Shown here in pieces: positions 16,884 to 25,546 of a stretch of DNA of 64,000 nt. A model generated the notes under the pieces. That model did not search any database, was not told where the DNA came from, and saw only the letters and a list, made by a program, of their open reading frames with translations. The stretch is from Suilimivivens sp009774465. Lineage in GTDB: Bacteria > Bacillota > Clostridia > Lachnospirales > Lachnospiraceae. The position numbers and the translations under genes are program-made. The stretch covers positions 62,001 to 126,000 of the forward strand of contig CANDAE010000004.1 of the NCBI GenBank assembly GCA_947382645.1, in the 5' to 3' direction. Every line of letters starts with the position of its first letter. Position 1 is the stretch's first letter.

Positions 16884-18656
16884 ATGTATTATCCCGACGA
16901 GTTAGTTGAAGAAGTACGAATGAAAAATGATATAGTGGATGTTGTTTCAGGGTATGTGAGAATCCAGAAAAAGGGAAGCAGCTATTTTGGACTCTGCCCT
17001 TTTCATAATGAAAAGTCTCCTTCCTTTTCCGTGTCCCAAAGCAAGCAGATGTATTACTGCTTTGGCTGTGGAGCCGGGGGAAATGTATTTACTTTTATTA
17101 TGGAATATGAAAATTATTCTTTTCCAGAGGCAATCAAATTTCTTGCCGACCGGGCCGGAGTGAATCTGCCTGAGGCGGAATACAATGAGGAAGCGCGGAA
17201 AAAGGAAAGCAGGAGGACGAAGCTTTTAGAGGTAAACAAAGAGGCGGCAAAATATTTCTATTACCAGCTTCGCTCAGAAAGAGGACAGGCCGGTTTTCGT
17301 TACCTGCATGGAAGAGAATTATCCGATGAAACCATAAAGAAATTTGGTCTTGGATTTGCCAATGTGACCAGTGATGATCTTGTAAGGTACTTAAAGAGCA
17401 AAGGGTATGAGGATAAACTGATTCTGGAGGCCGGTCTTGCCAGTTTTGATGAGAAATTCGGTCTTCATGACAAATTCTGGAACAGAGTGATGTTTCCCAT
17501 TCAGGACAGCAATCATAGGGTAATAGGATTTGGCGGACGGGTTATGGGAGATGGTAAGCCTAAGTACTTGAATTCTCCGGAAACCATGATCTTTGATAAA
17601 AGCCGGAATTTGTATGGACTTAATTTTGCCCGCACGTCAAGAGCGGGAAATATTATTTTATGTGAAGGCTATATGGATGTGATTGCCATGCATCAGGCAG
17701 GGTTTACTCAGGCGGCAGCATCCCTTGGAACTGCCTTTACAGCAGGACAGGCTAATTTGTTAAGGCGCTATGTAAATGAAGTGATTCTGGCTTATGACAG
17801 CGACGGGGCAGGAGTTATGGCGGCGCTTCGGGCAATCGGTATCTTAAAAGAAGTAGGACTTACCGGAAAGGTTTTAAACTTGGAGCCTTATAAAGATCCC
17901 GACGAATTTATAAAAAACAGGGGGAAGGATGCTTTTGATTTAAGGATTAAGCAGGCGGAAAACAGCTTTTTCTTTGAACTGCGTATGCTTAAGAGAGATT
18001 ATGATTTAAATGATCCTGAGTCAAAAACCAGATTCCACAGGGAGATTGCTAAAAAACTATGTGGCTTTTCCGAGGAAGTTGAGCGGGAAAATTATATTGA
18101 GGCGGTGGCGGAAAAATATCATATCGGATATGACAGTCTGCGGAAACTGGTGCTTTCCTATGCGGCGCAGACCGGACTTGCATCCCCTGCAGTAAGACCT
18201 AAATCAGGCATTCAGACCAGGAAAGATCCGGAAGAAAATAAGAAAAAGCCCCAAAAGCTTTTGCTTACATGGCTGGTGGAGGAGCCAAAGGTCTACTCCA
18301 AAATAAAGAAATATATTTCTCCGGAGGATTTTACGGAAGATTTATATAAAAAAGTAGCCGAAAAGCTTTTTGCTGACTTTGAAGCCGGCACTGTTCATCC
18401 GGCAGCGATAATAAGTCTGTTTACGGATGAGGAGGAACAAAGAGAGGTGGCGGAAGTATTTAACACCAGGCTGCCCCGGCTTGAAACAAAGTCCGAACAG
18501 GAAAAAGCATTTCACGATATCGTGCTTGCAGTCAAACGAAGCAGTCTGGAGTACTCATCCAGCCGGCTGGGGGGTGACATTTTGGCCTTAAATCAGGTGA
18601 TTGAAGGGAAAAAGGCACTGGAAGAACTTAGCAAAACGCATATTTCGCTGGATTAA
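16884..18656 (+). CDS. dnaG: DNA primase
   Basis: A 590-residue primase that makes RNA primers at the replication fork with the DnaB-type helicase. The N-terminal CHC2 zinc-binding domain has C38, H41, C59 and C62 (LCPFH and CFGC). The core contains the TOPRIM motif CEGYMDVIAMHQAGF and the downstream AYDSDGAG acidic site. The C-terminal region is the helicase-interacting domain. I place the start at ATG 16884 because it gives the standard N-terminus MYYPDELVEEVRMKNDIV; the longer reading from 16839 overlaps dgt and has no family counterpart. It lies between dgt and rpoD in one operon. Confidence 0.97.
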   Translation: MYYPDELVEEVRMKNDIVDVVSGYVRIQKKGSSYFGLCPFHNEKSPSFSVSQSKQMYYCFGCGAGGNVFTFIMEYENYSFPEAIKFLADRAGVNLPEAEYNEEARKKESRRTKLLEVNKEAAKYFYYQLRSERGQAGFRYLHGRELSDETIKKFGLGFANVTSDDLVRYLKSKGYEDKLILEAGLASFDEKFGLHDKFWNRVMFPIQDSNHRVIGFGGRVMGDGKPKYLNSPETMIFDKSRNLYGLNFARTSRAGNIILCEGYMDVIAMHQAGFTQAAASLGTAFTAGQANLLRRYVNEVILAYDSDGAGVMAALRAIGILKEVGLTGKVLNLEPYKDPDEFIKNRGKDAFDLRIKQAENSFFFELRMLKRDYDLNDPESKTRFHREIAKKLCGFSEEVERENYIEAVAEKYHIGYDSLRKLVLSYAAQTGLASPAVRPKSGIQTRKDPEENKKKPQKLLLTWLVEEPKVYSKIKKYISPEDFTEDLYKKVAEKLFADFEAGTVHPAAIISLFTDEEEQREVAEVFNTRLPRLETKSEQEKAFHDIVLAVKRSSLEYSSSRLGGDILALNQVIEGKKALEELSKTHISLD

Positions 18657-18705
18657 GGCTAATAATGGTAATGTTTAGAATATCAGGAAGGACGGAAAAC
18701 CGAAC

Positions 18706-19932
18706 ATGGATGAAAACACACAGGCAAAGTTTGATGAGAAATTAACCGGACTCTTAGCTGTTGCCAAAAAGAAAAAAAATGTATTAGAGTATCAGGAAAT
18801 TGTGGATTATTTTGCTGATGCTACATTAGGTGAGGAACAATTTGATAAAATCATCGAGGTGTTGGAGCAGAATAACGTGGATATTCTGCGTATTACCGAG
18901 GATGATGAAGTGGATGCCGAGGAGATCGTTTTATCCGAAGAGGATGAAGTGGATGTGGAAAATATTGATCTTTCGGTGCCTGACGGAATCAGTATAGAAG
19001 ATCCTGTCAGAATGTATTTAAAGGAAATAGGAAAAGTGCCTTTATTAAGTGCGGAGGATGAGATTGAATTTGCGCTTAAAATGGAAGCTGGTGTGGTGGC
19101 CCAGGAAAAGATTGCAATCCTTGAAAAGAGAATTGGTAATGTAGATGAGGCGGAAGAGGCGGAGATCAGGGAAGAAATCAACTCTCTGAAAGAGGAGCTG
19201 GAAGCTGGTGATGAGGCGAAAAAGAGGCTGGCAGAGGCAAACCTTCGTCTGGTGGTCAGCATTGCCAAAAGATATGTGGGACGTGGAATGCTTTTTCTTG
19301 ATTTAATACAGGAAGGAAATTTAGGTCTGATTAAGGCAGTGGAAAAATTTGACCACCGCAAGGGATTTAAATTTTCCACCTATGCAACATGGTGGATTCG
19401 CCAGGCAATTACAAGAGCAATTGCCGATCAGGCCAGAACAATCCGTATCCCAGTGCATATGGTGGAAACCATCAATAAACTGATTCGTGTCAGCAGACAG
19501 CTTCTTCAGGAACTTGGGCGTGAACCTACTCCCGAGGAAATTGCAGAGGAAATGAAGCTTCCTGTGGAGCGTGTTCGTGAAATTTTAAAGATTTCTCAGG
19601 AACCTGTTTCATTGGAAACCCCTATTGGGGAAGAAGAAGATTCACATCTGGGCGACTTTATACAGGACGATAATGTTCCTGTTCCCGCAGATGCAGCAGC
19701 CTTTACCCTGTTAAAGGAACAATTGGTAGAGGTGCTCAGTACATTAACGGAAAGAGAGCAGAAGGTTTTAAGGCTTCGTTTTGGTCTGGATGACGGACGC
19801 GCCAGAACACTGGAAGAGGTAGGCAAGGAGTTTAATGTTACAAGAGAGCGTATCAGGCAGATTGAGGCAAAGGCGCTCCGTAAGCTGCGTCATCCCAGCA
19901 GAAGCAGAAAATTAAAGGATTATCTGGATTAA
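18706..19932 (+). CDS. rpoD: Primary RNA polymerase sigma factor (sigma-A)
   Basis: The housekeeping sigma factor, 408 residues. Region 1.1 is acidic and lies within residues 1-90, and region 1.2 begins at DPVRMYLKEIGKVPLL. Regions 2.1-2.4 are around LRLVVSIAKRYVGRGM and YATWWIRQAITRAIADQ, region 3 around HMVETINKLI, and region 4.2 around TLEEVGKEFNVTRERIRQIEAKALRKLRHP. All regions are present, as expected for an essential primary sigma. It follows dnaG by 49 bp and overlaps the next gene by one base. The many TTGACA/TATAAT-type promoters in this window are the ones it would read. Confidence 0.98.
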   Translation: MDENTQAKFDEKLTGLLAVAKKKKNVLEYQEIVDYFADATLGEEQFDKIIEVLEQNNVDILRITEDDEVDAEEIVLSEEDEVDVENIDLSVPDGISIEDPVRMYLKEIGKVPLLSAEDEIEFALKMEAGVVAQEKIAILEKRIGNVDEAEEAEIREEINSLKEELEAGDEAKKRLAEANLRLVVSIAKRYVGRGMLFLDLIQEGNLGLIKAVEKFDHRKGFKFSTYATWWIRQAITRAIADQARTIRIPVHMVETINKLIRVSRQLLQELGREPTPEEIAEEMKLPVERVREILKISQEPVSLETPIGEEEDSHLGDFIQDDNVPVPADAAAFTLLKEQLVEVLSTLTEREQKVLRLRFGLDDGRARTLEEVGKEFNVTRERIRQIEAKALRKLRHPSRSRKLKDYLD

Positions 19933-20657
19933 TGGCAGAAAATATAGTTTTATCCGCCAGAATGCAGGCTGTGGCAGACATGGTTAAAATTGGGAACCGG
20001 GTTTGCGATGTAGGCTGTGATCATGGGTATGTGTCCATTTATCTGGTTCAGCATGGGATTGCGCCAGGTGTGCTGGCAATGGATATCAACAAAGGGCCGC
20101 TGCAGCGGGCGGAAATACATGTAGCCCGGGCGGATCTTTCAGAGTACATAACGCTGCGGATTTCGGATGGACTTGACAACTATCAGATTGGAGAGGCACA
20201 GACATTGGTCTGTGCAGGCATGGGAGGAAGGCTGATACAGAAGATTCTGGAAAAAGAGCCGGAAAAGACAAAAAGTTTTGCCCAGATGATTTTGCAGCCT
20301 CAGTCAGAACTTTTGGCATTTCGAAGATTTCTGCGGAAAATGGGATATTCTATTGTCCGGGAAGATATGATATTGGAAGAAGACAAATTTTATCCGATTA
20401 TTGAAGCAGTGCCGGAGATGCAGAGGCAGTGGGAAGAAGATTTTGAACTTTCAGACAGATTTGGCCCCATGCTTTTATCTGCCCGGCATCCTGTTCTTAT
20501 AGAATACCTGCAAAGAGAATGGAAGAATGGACAGAAACTGAAAGAAATTTTAAGGGCGTCCAAAGAAAGCCGGCGGGCAGAAGTCCGCTGCATGGAACTG
20601 GAAAGAGAGCTTGCTCTTTTAGAGAGAGCATTAAAAATATGCGGCTGTGACTTGTAG
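19932..20657 (+). CDS. trmK: tRNA (adenine-22-N1)-methyltransferase family protein
   Basis: A 241-residue class I SAM-dependent methyltransferase of the TrmK (YqfN) family, which methylates N1 of A22 in bacterial tRNAs. The SAM-binding motif is VCDVGCDHGYVS (about residues 23-34), followed by the acidic end of beta-2 at MDIN and the catalytic-region motif QPQSEL. The C-terminal coiled-coil extension found in B. subtilis TrmK is present as a helical, basic tail (about residues 180-235). The ATG overlaps the rpoD stop by one base, so translation is coupled. In B. subtilis trmK also follows sigA, which supports the call. Confidence 0.93.
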   Translation: MAENIVLSARMQAVADMVKIGNRVCDVGCDHGYVSIYLVQHGIAPGVLAMDINKGPLQRAEIHVARADLSEYITLRISDGLDNYQIGEAQTLVCAGMGGRLIQKILEKEPEKTKSFAQMILQPQSELLAFRRFLRKMGYSIVREDMILEEDKFYPIIEAVPEMQRQWEEDFELSDRFGPMLLSARHPVLIEYLQREWKNGQKLKEILRASKESRRAEVRCMELERELALLERALKICGCDL

Positions 20658-20673
20658 AAGGAGAGAGCCTGTT

Positions 20674-22329
20674 ATGGTAACAATTACAATTGATGGTGTG
20701 CAGAAGAAATATCCGAAAGGAATTACCTTCGAAGAGATTGCAAAAGATTATCAACCTCAGTATGATAATATGATTGCACTTGTAATGGAAAACGGTAAGA
20801 TAAGAGAGCTGATCAAAACAGCGGAAAAAGATTGCGAGCTTTCATTTATCACGTTGAAAGACAGTAGCGGGCATAAATCCTATGTGAGAACTGCCCTGAT
20901 GACGCTTGTGAAGGCGGTTTATGATGTTTTAGGAACGGAAAAGGTAAGCAAAGTAAAGGTAGAGTTTGCTATCGGACAGGGCTATTACTGTAATGTAAAG
21001 ATGGAAGAAAAGCTAAGCGACGCACATGTGAAGGCAATCCGCAGACGGATGATGGAACTTACCGAAGCAGATCTTCCTATTACAAAGCGGTCTTATCCGC
21101 TGGATGAGGCGATGGAGATCTTCCGCCGGCATAAAATGCATGATAAGGAAAAACTGTTTCGTTACCGCCGCAGTTCTTTTGTAAATATTTATTGTCTGGA
21201 TGGCTATTACGATTATTACTATGGCTATATGCTTCCAAGTACCGGATATTTGAAATATTATGATGTAATGTTATATGAAAGCGGCATTATGCTTTTGATA
21301 CCGGGAAGCGAAGATCCATCCAAACTGGATTTCTTTGAACCAAAAGATAAATTTTTCAGGACACTGAATACATCTGCTCTTTGGGGAGAAATGCTGGGAA
21401 TTGACTCTGTAGGCGATTTAAATGATGTAATCTGCAAGGGTGGGATCGGCGATATGATTCTGGTGCAGGAGGCCCTGCAGGAACGGAGAATCGGAGAGAT
21501 TGCCAGGGAAATTGTGGATAAGGGAAATATTAAATTTGTGCTTATTGCAGGTCCTTCTTCCTCCGGAAAGACTACTTTTTCCCACAGACTTTCCATTCAG
21601 TTACGGACGTATGGATTAATTCCACATCCCATTGCTCTGGATGATTATTTTGTGAACAGGGAAGATACGCCAAAAGATGAAAATGGTGATTACAATTATG
21701 AATGCCTTGAAGCAATCGACCTTAATAAATTTAACGAGGATATGAACCTTCTTCTTGCAGGAGAAACAGTAGAAATTCCACGTTTTAACTTTAAACTTGG
21801 CAAACGGGAATATCATGGCAACTTCAAAAAACTTGGACCGGAGGATATACTGGTAATAGAAGGGATACATGGATTGAATCCGGCCACTACATTTTCCATG
21901 CCGGATGAAAATAAATTTAAAATATACATCAGCGCGCTGACCAGCATTAATATAGACGAGCACAACAGAATACCTACCACGGATGGAAGGCTGATCCGCA
22001 GAATGGTAAGAGATGCCAGAACAAGAGGAACCAGTGCCAGAAGAACCATAGAAATGTGGCCTTCCGTAAGAAGAGGAGAGGAAAAATATATTTTCCCCTA
22101 TCAGGAAAGCGCTGATGAAATGTTTAATTCAGTACTGATCTATGAACTGGCAGTGTTAAAACAATACGCGGAGGCTTTGCTTTTCGGAATAGAAAAGGGG
22201 GTACCCGAGTACTACGAAGCAAAACGCCTTCTTAAATTTTTAGAGTACTTCCAGGGCATAGACAGCAACAACGTCCCCAATAATTCCATATGTCGGGAAT
22301 TTATAGGAGGGAGCTATTTTAACGTTTAA
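20674..22329 (+). CDS. TGS-domain uridine kinase-like nucleoside kinase
   Basis: A 551-residue protein with three parts. A TGS/ubiquitin-like domain covers about residues 1-60. A middle segment resembles the second additional domain of threonyl-tRNA synthetase (RRRMMELTEADLPITKRSY). The C-terminal P-loop kinase is of the uridine kinase/phosphoribulokinase family, with the Walker A GPSSSGKTT at residues 293-301 and substrate motifs ALDDYFVNRED and RFNF. This fused architecture is widespread in Clostridia and Thermotogae, and its physiological substrate is not settled. ATG 20674 is chosen because GAAGGAGAG lies just upstream; an in-frame ATG at 20647 overlaps the preceding gene. It is the last gene of the dgt-dnaG-rpoD operon. 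Confidence 0.9.
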   Translation: MVTITIDGVQKKYPKGITFEEIAKDYQPQYDNMIALVMENGKIRELIKTAEKDCELSFITLKDSSGHKSYVRTALMTLVKAVYDVLGTEKVSKVKVEFAIGQGYYCNVKMEEKLSDAHVKAIRRRMMELTEADLPITKRSYPLDEAMEIFRRHKMHDKEKLFRYRRSSFVNIYCLDGYYDYYYGYMLPSTGYLKYYDVMLYESGIMLLIPGSEDPSKLDFFEPKDKFFRTLNTSALWGEMLGIDSVGDLNDVICKGGIGDMILVQEALQERRIGEIAREIVDKGNIKFVLIAGPSSSGKTTFSHRLSIQLRTYGLIPHPIALDDYFVNREDTPKDENGDYNYECLEAIDLNKFNEDMNLLLAGETVEIPRFNFKLGKREYHGNFKKLGPEDILVIEGIHGLNPATTFSMPDENKFKIYISALTSINIDEHNRIPTTDGRLIRRMVRDARTRGTSARRTIEMWPSVRRGEEKYIFPYQESADEMFNSVLIYELAVLKQYAEALLFGIEKGVPEYYEAKRLLKFLEYFQGIDSNNVPNNSICREFIGGSYFNV

Positions 22330-22396
22330 CACCAGTTCAGGTAAAACAAATGCTGCCAGCAAAAGTGGATTGCTTTATGCCTGTTGTAAAATGGAT

Positions 22397-23275
22397 CTAA
22401 TTGTTTTCGGGAGCGTTATTCTCCAAGTAATAACGGAACGCTTTTACAATATAATCAGAAGCCCCCTTTCCATATTTGCTGTCAGCCATGCTTTTGATAT
22501 AATCTCTTGAATACGCGTCGATAAGAACATTGATATAGGATATATCAAGGGATAGGTTTGTGCTGTTTTTCTGTATAAACTGCAATAGTTCATGTACAAT
22601 GGATTGTGTTTTAGGAGAAGAAATATCTTCTGACAAATCGGCGGTTAGTCTGCCATACAGTATATCAGACTGTTTCCCGATTTCTTTCACTTCCTCCGTT
22701 AATTGTGTTTCCATGAGTTCAGAGAAATGCTCTAAATTATGTTTCATGGCTTCGGTGTATTTTTCAATACTGCCGAATTGTTGAATGGCAAGTTTAGCTA
22801 CCTCTGCTTCATCATCTTTGATTTTCTGAATAAACATATCAAAATTTTCAATACTTCCCCAGTGCTTGATAACATCATCAGTGCTGTTATTTTTAAAATC
22901 CTCTAATGCGGTAATGTAATCAGACAGGTCAAATTCCTTAAAACTCATACATTGTTCTCCTTTCTCTAAGCGGCTAAGAAGCTGTATAAGTCTGTCTGTC
23001 CGATTGCGCTTCAGCAGAAGCAATTCTTTTTGCCTTTTGAAAGCCTTAATTCTATCAAAATCTGGTTTTTGCAGAATTTCTTTAATCTCTTTCAGCTTAA
23101 ATCCCAATTCCTTAAAAAACAGGATTTGTTGTAGCTTTTGCAAGGCTTCATCATCATATAGGCGATAGCCGGATTCGGTCAATTCGCTTGGCTTTAACAA
23201 TCCAATCTCGTCATAGTATTGTAATGTTCGTGTGCTTATGCCTGTTAACTTTGCAACTTGGCTTATGGTTCGCAT
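22397..23275 (-). CDS. MerR family regulator with TipAS effector domain
   Basis: A 292-residue regulator. The N-terminal MerR winged helix starts RTISQVAKLTGISTRTLQYYDEIGLL and continues through SGYRLYDDEALQKLQQILFFKELGFKLKEI. A dimerisation coiled coil covers about residues 75-115. The C-terminal region (about 150-290) matches the TipAS-type helical domain that in TipA binds thiopeptide antibiotics and in related proteins binds diverse drugs. It is convergent with the nucleoside kinase gene. The promoter directly upstream has the stretched 19-bp spacer and palindrome typical of MerR-controlled promoters, so the gene is probably autoregulated. No target gene other than itself is adjacent. Confidence 0.93.
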   Translation of the reverse strand: MRTISQVAKLTGISTRTLQYYDEIGLLKPSELTESGYRLYDDEALQKLQQILFFKELGFKLKEIKEILQKPDFDRIKAFKRQKELLLLKRNRTDRLIQLLSRLEKGEQCMSFKEFDLSDYITALEDFKNNSTDDVIKHWGSIENFDMFIQKIKDDEAEVAKLAIQQFGSIEKYTEAMKHNLEHFSELMETQLTEEVKEIGKQSDILYGRLTADLSEDISSPKTQSIVHELLQFIQKNSTNLSLDISYINVLIDAYSRDYIKSMADSKYGKGASDYIVKAFRYYLENNAPENN

Positions 23276-23351
23276 TTTTATCAGCTCCTTAAATTTGTGA
23301 AGAAGCAGGACAGAGATTGCCGGCTTATTTCTATTTTGCTCCTATGAGAAA

Positions 23352-23382
23352 AGAATACAGTATCACGTTACGTGGAAGTCAA
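23352..23382 (-). promoter_or_regulatory. MerR-type promoter and operator with 19-bp spacer
   Basis: On the minus strand, TTGACT (23382-23377) and TATTCT (23357-23352) are 19 bp apart, the spacing MerR proteins act on. The palindrome CACGTTACGTG at 23364-23374 sits within the spacer. It drives the MerR/TipAS gene, which starts about 75 bp downstream. Confidence 0.7.
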
Positions 23383-23755
23383 TACTTTTTTCTCAAGATT
23401 TTTTTATTTTGCTGTTTAACAGTTGACAGTCATAGAAAGAGATCAGGAGATATTTTTTCTGATACTGGTTTAAACACAGTGTTAGCACCATGTAAATTAA
23501 AACAGATACAGGAAAAGATGACTGGCAGTTTGTAGAAATAAGCAGATTGCCACGTTTTTATGGAAAAGTAGGCGGTTATGTGGTAGTATATAGGTGCAAA
23601 GATAAAAAACACAACACAGGGCAATCCTGTAAAATTGACAGGCAGTAGTTTGATGCTGTTATAAGACAGGTTGTACCACTGAGGAAACTGAGCAGTTCAC
23701 ACACATAAAATGTTCAGATGACTGCAAGTAAAAATTTCATATTATTATGTATAAA
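23383..23755. other. Non-coding stretch upstream of rnpB
   Basis: No convincing gene, repeat or terminator was seen in these 373 bp. A TTGACA at 23636-23641 has TTATAA 18 bp downstream, but it is about 115 bp from the mature rnpB 5' end. A TATTATTATGTA stretch at about 23739-23750 could be the actual -10 region of rnpB. Short reading frames here lack ribosome binding sites. Confidence 0.4.
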
Positions 23756-24310
23756 ACCAAGTAGGACAAATGATCGCGGCTGTCTCCGTAAGGATAGCGC
23801 GAAGCCTTTTGGCTTACGTGCAATTGACAGGTGAGGAAAGTCCGGGCTTCACAGGGCAGGATGCCGGATAACGTCCGGTGGAGGCGACTCCAAGGCCAGT
23901 GCAACAGAAATATACCGCCAGGATTTGTGAGTTTGGTAAGATGCCGAAATTTGTGAGGTTCAGCTATGCTGAATCTCGTGAGTTCGGTAAAACGCCGAAA
24001 ATTGTGAGATTCAGCGTAGCTGAATCTCGTGAGCTCGGTAAAATGCCGAAAATTGTGAGATTCAGCGTAGCTGAATCTCGTGAGTTCGGCAGAGCCGAAC
24101 TCTTGGTAAGGGTGGAAAGGCAGTGTAAGAGACTACCGCCTGCACGGCAACGTGCAGGGCACATGTAAACCCCATCCGAAGCAAGACCAAACAGAAAGCG
24201 TTATCAGCCGGCCCGGCGAGCTTTCAGGTAGGTCGCTTGAGATTGCTGGCAACAGCAGTCCTAGATAGATGATCATTCACGACATAACCCGGCTTATCGT
24301 CCTGCTTGGT
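23756..24310 (+). ncRNA. rnpB: RNase P RNA, type A, with greatly expanded P12
   Basis: The catalytic RNA that removes 5' leaders from tRNA precursors. The terminal helix P1 pairs 23756-23767 (ACCAAGTAGGAC) with 24299-24310 (GTCCTGCTTGGT). The universally conserved 5' core GAGGAAAGTCCGGGCT is at 23833-23848, and the 3' P4 partner ACATAACCCGGCTTAT is near 24281-24296. The internal core blocks GGTAAGGGTGGAAAGG and AGAGACTACCGCC and the tail GGTAGGTCGCTTGAGA are all present, so the RNA should be functional. Between ACCGCC (ending 23919) and GGTAAGGG (from 24105) there are about 185 nt; I recall roughly 28 in E. coli. That segment is listed separately. Reading frames crossing the gene are not real. 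Confidence 0.96.
23920..24104 (+). repeat. 51-nt tandem hairpin repeats forming the rnpB P12 region
   Basis: GTGAG followed by a TTCAGC hairpin recurs at 23953, 24004 and 24055, an exact period of 51 nt, with a partial unit before the first. Each full unit has two small hairpins: GATTCAGC/GCTGAATC with a three-base loop, and TTCGG/CCGAA. Arms covary between copies (AGCTATGCT against AGCGTAGCT), keeping most pairs. The distal hairpin GAGTTCGGC/GCCGAACTC closes the array. The insertion lies only in P12, a helix that tolerates length change. Confidence 0.9.
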
Positions 24311-24613
24311 TTTAAATATATAAAGATATTATATGTACGGACTTTTTTGACGACGAACTTAATACAATAAATTGAGAAAAAAATATTGAAATATAAATCA
24401 TTCTATGATAGGATGTGATCAAAGCATACGATTTCTTTAGGCGAAAGCTTACCTGGCAGCAATGCTGCATCTGACAGAGTATCTGTTCTCAAATTCTTGA
24501 AATCCTGCTTTTACAAATCCAATAAATATACTGGCAGGAGACTGAAACGAGACGGTATTCATTAAAATTTGTCTTAATCCAAGGCAGTTTTCTGCGTAAA
24601 AGGAGGAAATTGT
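24311..24613 (+). promoter_or_regulatory. Leader region of the Rpn gene with a possible promoter
   Basis: TTGAAA (24386-24391) and TAGGAT (24409-24414) are 17 bp apart, which would give a leader of about 190 nt. The leader contains small hairpins (for example GGCAGCAATGCTGC near 24455) but matches no riboswitch family that I recognise. An AAAGGAGG ribosome binding site ends it. Nothing else was seen in these 303 bp. Confidence 0.4.
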
Positions 24614-25546
24614 ATGGATGACAATGGTAGAGAAATTGGAATCAGAAATTCACGTGATTCTTTGATGACTTTAGCGGATTTGAATTTGGTGGATAAGTTT
24701 CTTTTTGATGAAGCTATGGAAGATAAGGAAATTTATCAGGCATTTGTAAGCATTATTCTTGAAAATGAGATAGAGCTTTTGGAAAAGCCGGAAACGGAGA
24801 AAGAGTTGAGGATATCTCCGCAGTTAAGGCAGGTCAGGCTTGATGTAATCAGCATGGATAAAGAAAAAAATTTATACTATACAGAAATGCAGAAGAAAAA
24901 TACAGGAAATCTGATCAGGAGAAGCCGGTATTATCAGGCACAATTGGATGTATCGCTTTTAGAACCTGGAAGCACAGATTTTAACCTGCTCAATGACAGT
25001 TGTTTCATATTAATTGCTCCTTTTGATCTTTTTGGAAAAGGGCTTTTCAGGTATACTTTTGAAGGGACATGCAGAGAATGTCCGGAGCTTAAGTTGAAAG
25101 ATGGGGCAGTTAGGGTATTCATTAATCTTAAGGGAAAAAACCGGGAGGATTTTTCACAGGAATTTTTGGATTTTATGAAGTATATTATGGATACTTCCAA
25201 TCAAATGGCAGAAAGTGTCGTAAGCAGCAGGATAAAGAAAATTCATGAAAAAATAAAAAAGATTAGAAATTCTGAAAAAATGGGAGTGAAGTTTATGCAG
25301 CGCTGGGAAGAATTGGCATATGCAAGGCAGGATGGAGTAGCAGAGGGACTGGAATTAGGAAAAGAACAGGGAGTGGAGCAGGGAATTAGACATGGTATAG
25401 AGATATTATTGTCAACCTGCAGTGATCTTGGAATTTCCCGGGAAACAACATATGCGAAGTTAAAGGAAAAGCTTCAGCTTACAGATGTGAAAACAGAAGA
25501 ATATATGAAATTGTTTTGGAAAAATGACAATATGATGCAGTCATGA
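24614..25546 (+). CDS. Rpn family PD-(D/E)XK nuclease / putative transposase
   Basis: A 310-residue member of the Rpn (YhgA-like, PDDEXK_2) family. E. coli Rpn proteins are DNA endonucleases that promote RecA-independent recombination, and many relatives are annotated as putative transposases. The nuclease core is visible as RLDVISMDKEKNLYYTEMQ, giving D77 and the E91-x-Q93 pair. The N-terminal MTLADLNLVDKFLFDEAMEDKEIY is also typical. The C-terminal part has a Glu/Gln-Gly repeat (EGLELGKEQGVEQGIRHG), a common low-complexity linker in this family. AAAGGAGG precedes the ATG. The stop codon overlaps the next ORF by 4 bp. It has no terminal repeats, so it does not look like an insertion sequence. 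Confidence 0.9.
   Translation: MDDNGREIGIRNSRDSLMTLADLNLVDKFLFDEAMEDKEIYQAFVSIILENEIELLEKPETEKELRISPQLRQVRLDVISMDKEKNLYYTEMQKKNTGNLIRRSRYYQAQLDVSLLEPGSTDFNLLNDSCFILIAPFDLFGKGLFRYTFEGTCRECPELKLKDGAVRVFINLKGKNREDFSQEFLDFMKYIMDTSNQMAESVVSSRIKKIHEKIKKIRNSEKMGVKFMQRWEELAYARQDGVAEGLELGKEQGVEQGIRHGIEILLSTCSDLGISRETTYAKLKEKLQLTDVKTEEYMKLFWKNDNMMQS

Noticed and set aside
23878..24168. Open reading frames on both strands over the rnpB region
   Set aside because: They come from the 51-nt repeats inside P12 and lie wholly within a well-supported RNase P RNA; no ribosome binding sites.
24420..24600. Riboswitch upstream of the Rpn gene
   Set aside because: Hairpins are present but I could not match any known riboswitch core, including c-di-GMP, guanine, TPP or SAM types.
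24614..25546. Insertion sequence
   Set aside because: Although Rpn proteins are often called transposases, no terminal inverted repeats or target duplications flank the gene.
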